From AG25 sp035604455 (GTDB lineage: Bacteria; Gemmatimonadota; Gemmatimonadetes; Gemmatimonadales; GWC2-71-9): a DNA stretch of 13,308 nucleotides. The DNA lies in the NCBI GenBank assembly GCA_035604455.1, contig DATNIM010000152.1:1-13308 (forward strand), read 5' to 3'. The notes beneath the pieces are model-generated. The model had not been told where the DNA came from. It searched no databases and worked only from the letters and a program-made list of their open reading frames with translations. This document shows positions 12,736 to 13,308 of the stretch, in pieces; position 1 is the stretch's first letter; every line of letters starts with the position of its first letter. Made by a program: the position numbers and the translations under genes.

Positions 12736-13308
12736 ATGCAAAAAAGGGAACTCGGGAAGAGCACGTTGGACGTCTCGGCGCTCGGTCTGGGATGCATGGG
12801 CATGAGCTTCGCTTACGGCCCGACTCCGGACAGGGGGGAAATGATTTCCCTCATCCGGTCGGCCGTCGAACGCGGGATCTCGTTCTTCGATACTGCCGAG
12901 GCATACGGCCCGTTTGTCAACGAGGAGCTCGTGGGCGAGGCGCTGGCACCATTCCGGGGTCAGGTCGTTATCGCCACCAAGTTCGGCTTCAAGTTCGGCT
13001 CGAACGGGCAGCAATTAGGACTGGATAGCCGGCCGGAGCACATCAAAGAAGTGGCCGAGGCCTCCCTTCGGCGGCTCAGAGTCGACGCGATTGACTTGTT
13101 CTATCAGCATCGTGTGGACACCGCCGTACCGATCGAAGACGTCGCGGGAGCCGTAAAGGATCTGATTCGAGAGGGCAAGGTCAAACACTTCGGTCTCTCT
13201 GAAGCAGGAGTGAAGACGATCCGTCGCGCGCACGCTGTCCAGCCGGTAACCGCGCTGCAGAGCGAGTACTCGTTGTGGTGGAGGCGTCCCGAGGAGGAGG
13301 TGCTCCCG
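12736..13308 (+). CDS. Aldo/keto reductase, 5' part (cut by window end)
   Basis: An NADPH-dependent aldo/keto reductase reading open to the right edge: 191 codons of an expected 320-340. The catalytic tetrad is complete: D52 and Y57 (FFDTAEAYG), K82 (IATKFGF) and H125 (LFYQHRVD). The N-terminus LGLGCMGMSFAYGP is typical of the AKR family annotated as aryl-alcohol dehydrogenase-like or YakC-like enzymes. The chosen ATG 12736 has GGGAG 6 nt upstream and gives a canonical first beta-strand. Substrates are probably aldehydes or ketones, including reactive carbonyls. It is divergent from the dioxygenase-hydrolase fusion, compatible with shared control during electrophile stress (inference). Confidence 0.92.
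   Translation, partial: MQKRELGKSTLDVSALGLGCMGMSFAYGPTPDRGEMISLIRSAVERGISFFDTAEAYGPFVNEELVGEALAPFRGQVVIATKFGFKFGSNGQQLGLDSRPEHIKEVAEASLRRLRVDAIDLFYQHRVDTAVPIEDVAGAVKDLIREGKVKHFGLSEAGVKTIRRAHAVQPVTALQSEYSLWWRRPEEEVLP

Noticed and set aside
11697..13028. Long plus-strand open frame (443 codons) opposite the fusion gene and into the aldo/keto reductase
   Set aside because: It lies antisense to a clear VOC protein and out of frame with a clear aldo/keto reductase; its sequence resembles no family.

Overview
The window is GC-rich, densely packed bacterial chromosomal DNA. There are no rRNA or tRNA genes, insertion sequences, phage genes or CRISPR arrays that I can see. The gene content (ergothioneine synthesis, an OmpR-type two-component system, a TonB-free lipoprotein beta-propeller, thiol and electrophile defence) and the common GTG starts suit an aerobic, Gram-negative-type soil or environmental bacterium. 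Gemmatimonadota, Acidobacteriota or a myxobacterium-like lineage would all fit, but I cannot fix the phylum without a search.

Layout. (1) 201-4591, minus strand: a tight four-gene operon. Transcription order is a cyclic-nucleotide-binding/glutaredoxin-like/thioredoxin-reductase-like flavoprotein, a small UBP-type zinc finger protein, EgtD (histidine trimethylation) and EgtB (sulfoxide synthase). Gaps are 10 and 17 nt and the last pair overlaps as TGATG. (2) 4592-5634: about 1 kb with no intact gene. It holds a putative operon promoter, a probable decayed membrane-sensor (DUF4118-like) fragment, hairpins and a perfect 21-bp tandem repeat. (3) 5635-5916, plus: a CPXCG cysteine-rich mini-protein. 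(4) 6063-8143, plus: a response regulator and sensor histidine kinase overlapping by 4 nt, with a leaderless-looking promoter. A hairpin sits between this pair and the convergent gene. (5) 8255-9391, minus: a lactonase-like beta-propeller lipoprotein; 90 bp upstream of its start is a cluster of TCTCAT repeats with 11-bp phasing. (6) 9708-12467, minus: a natural fusion of a VOC ring-cleaving dioxygenase-like protein with an alpha/beta hydrolase (MhqO-MhqD-like), a 1-Cys peroxiredoxin, and a cytosolic DsbA-like protein overlapping it by 4 nt. (7) 12736-end, plus: an aldo/keto reductase cut by the window edge.

Taken together, most genes bear on thiol redox balance and on oxidative or electrophile (quinone, aldehyde) stress. 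The best candidates for something under-described are the ergothioneine operon headed by a cNMP-controlled flavoprotein that lacks the thioredoxin reductase CXXC, the possible Prx/DsbA-like redox pair, the TCTCAT repeat cluster, and the frameshifted sensor remnant.
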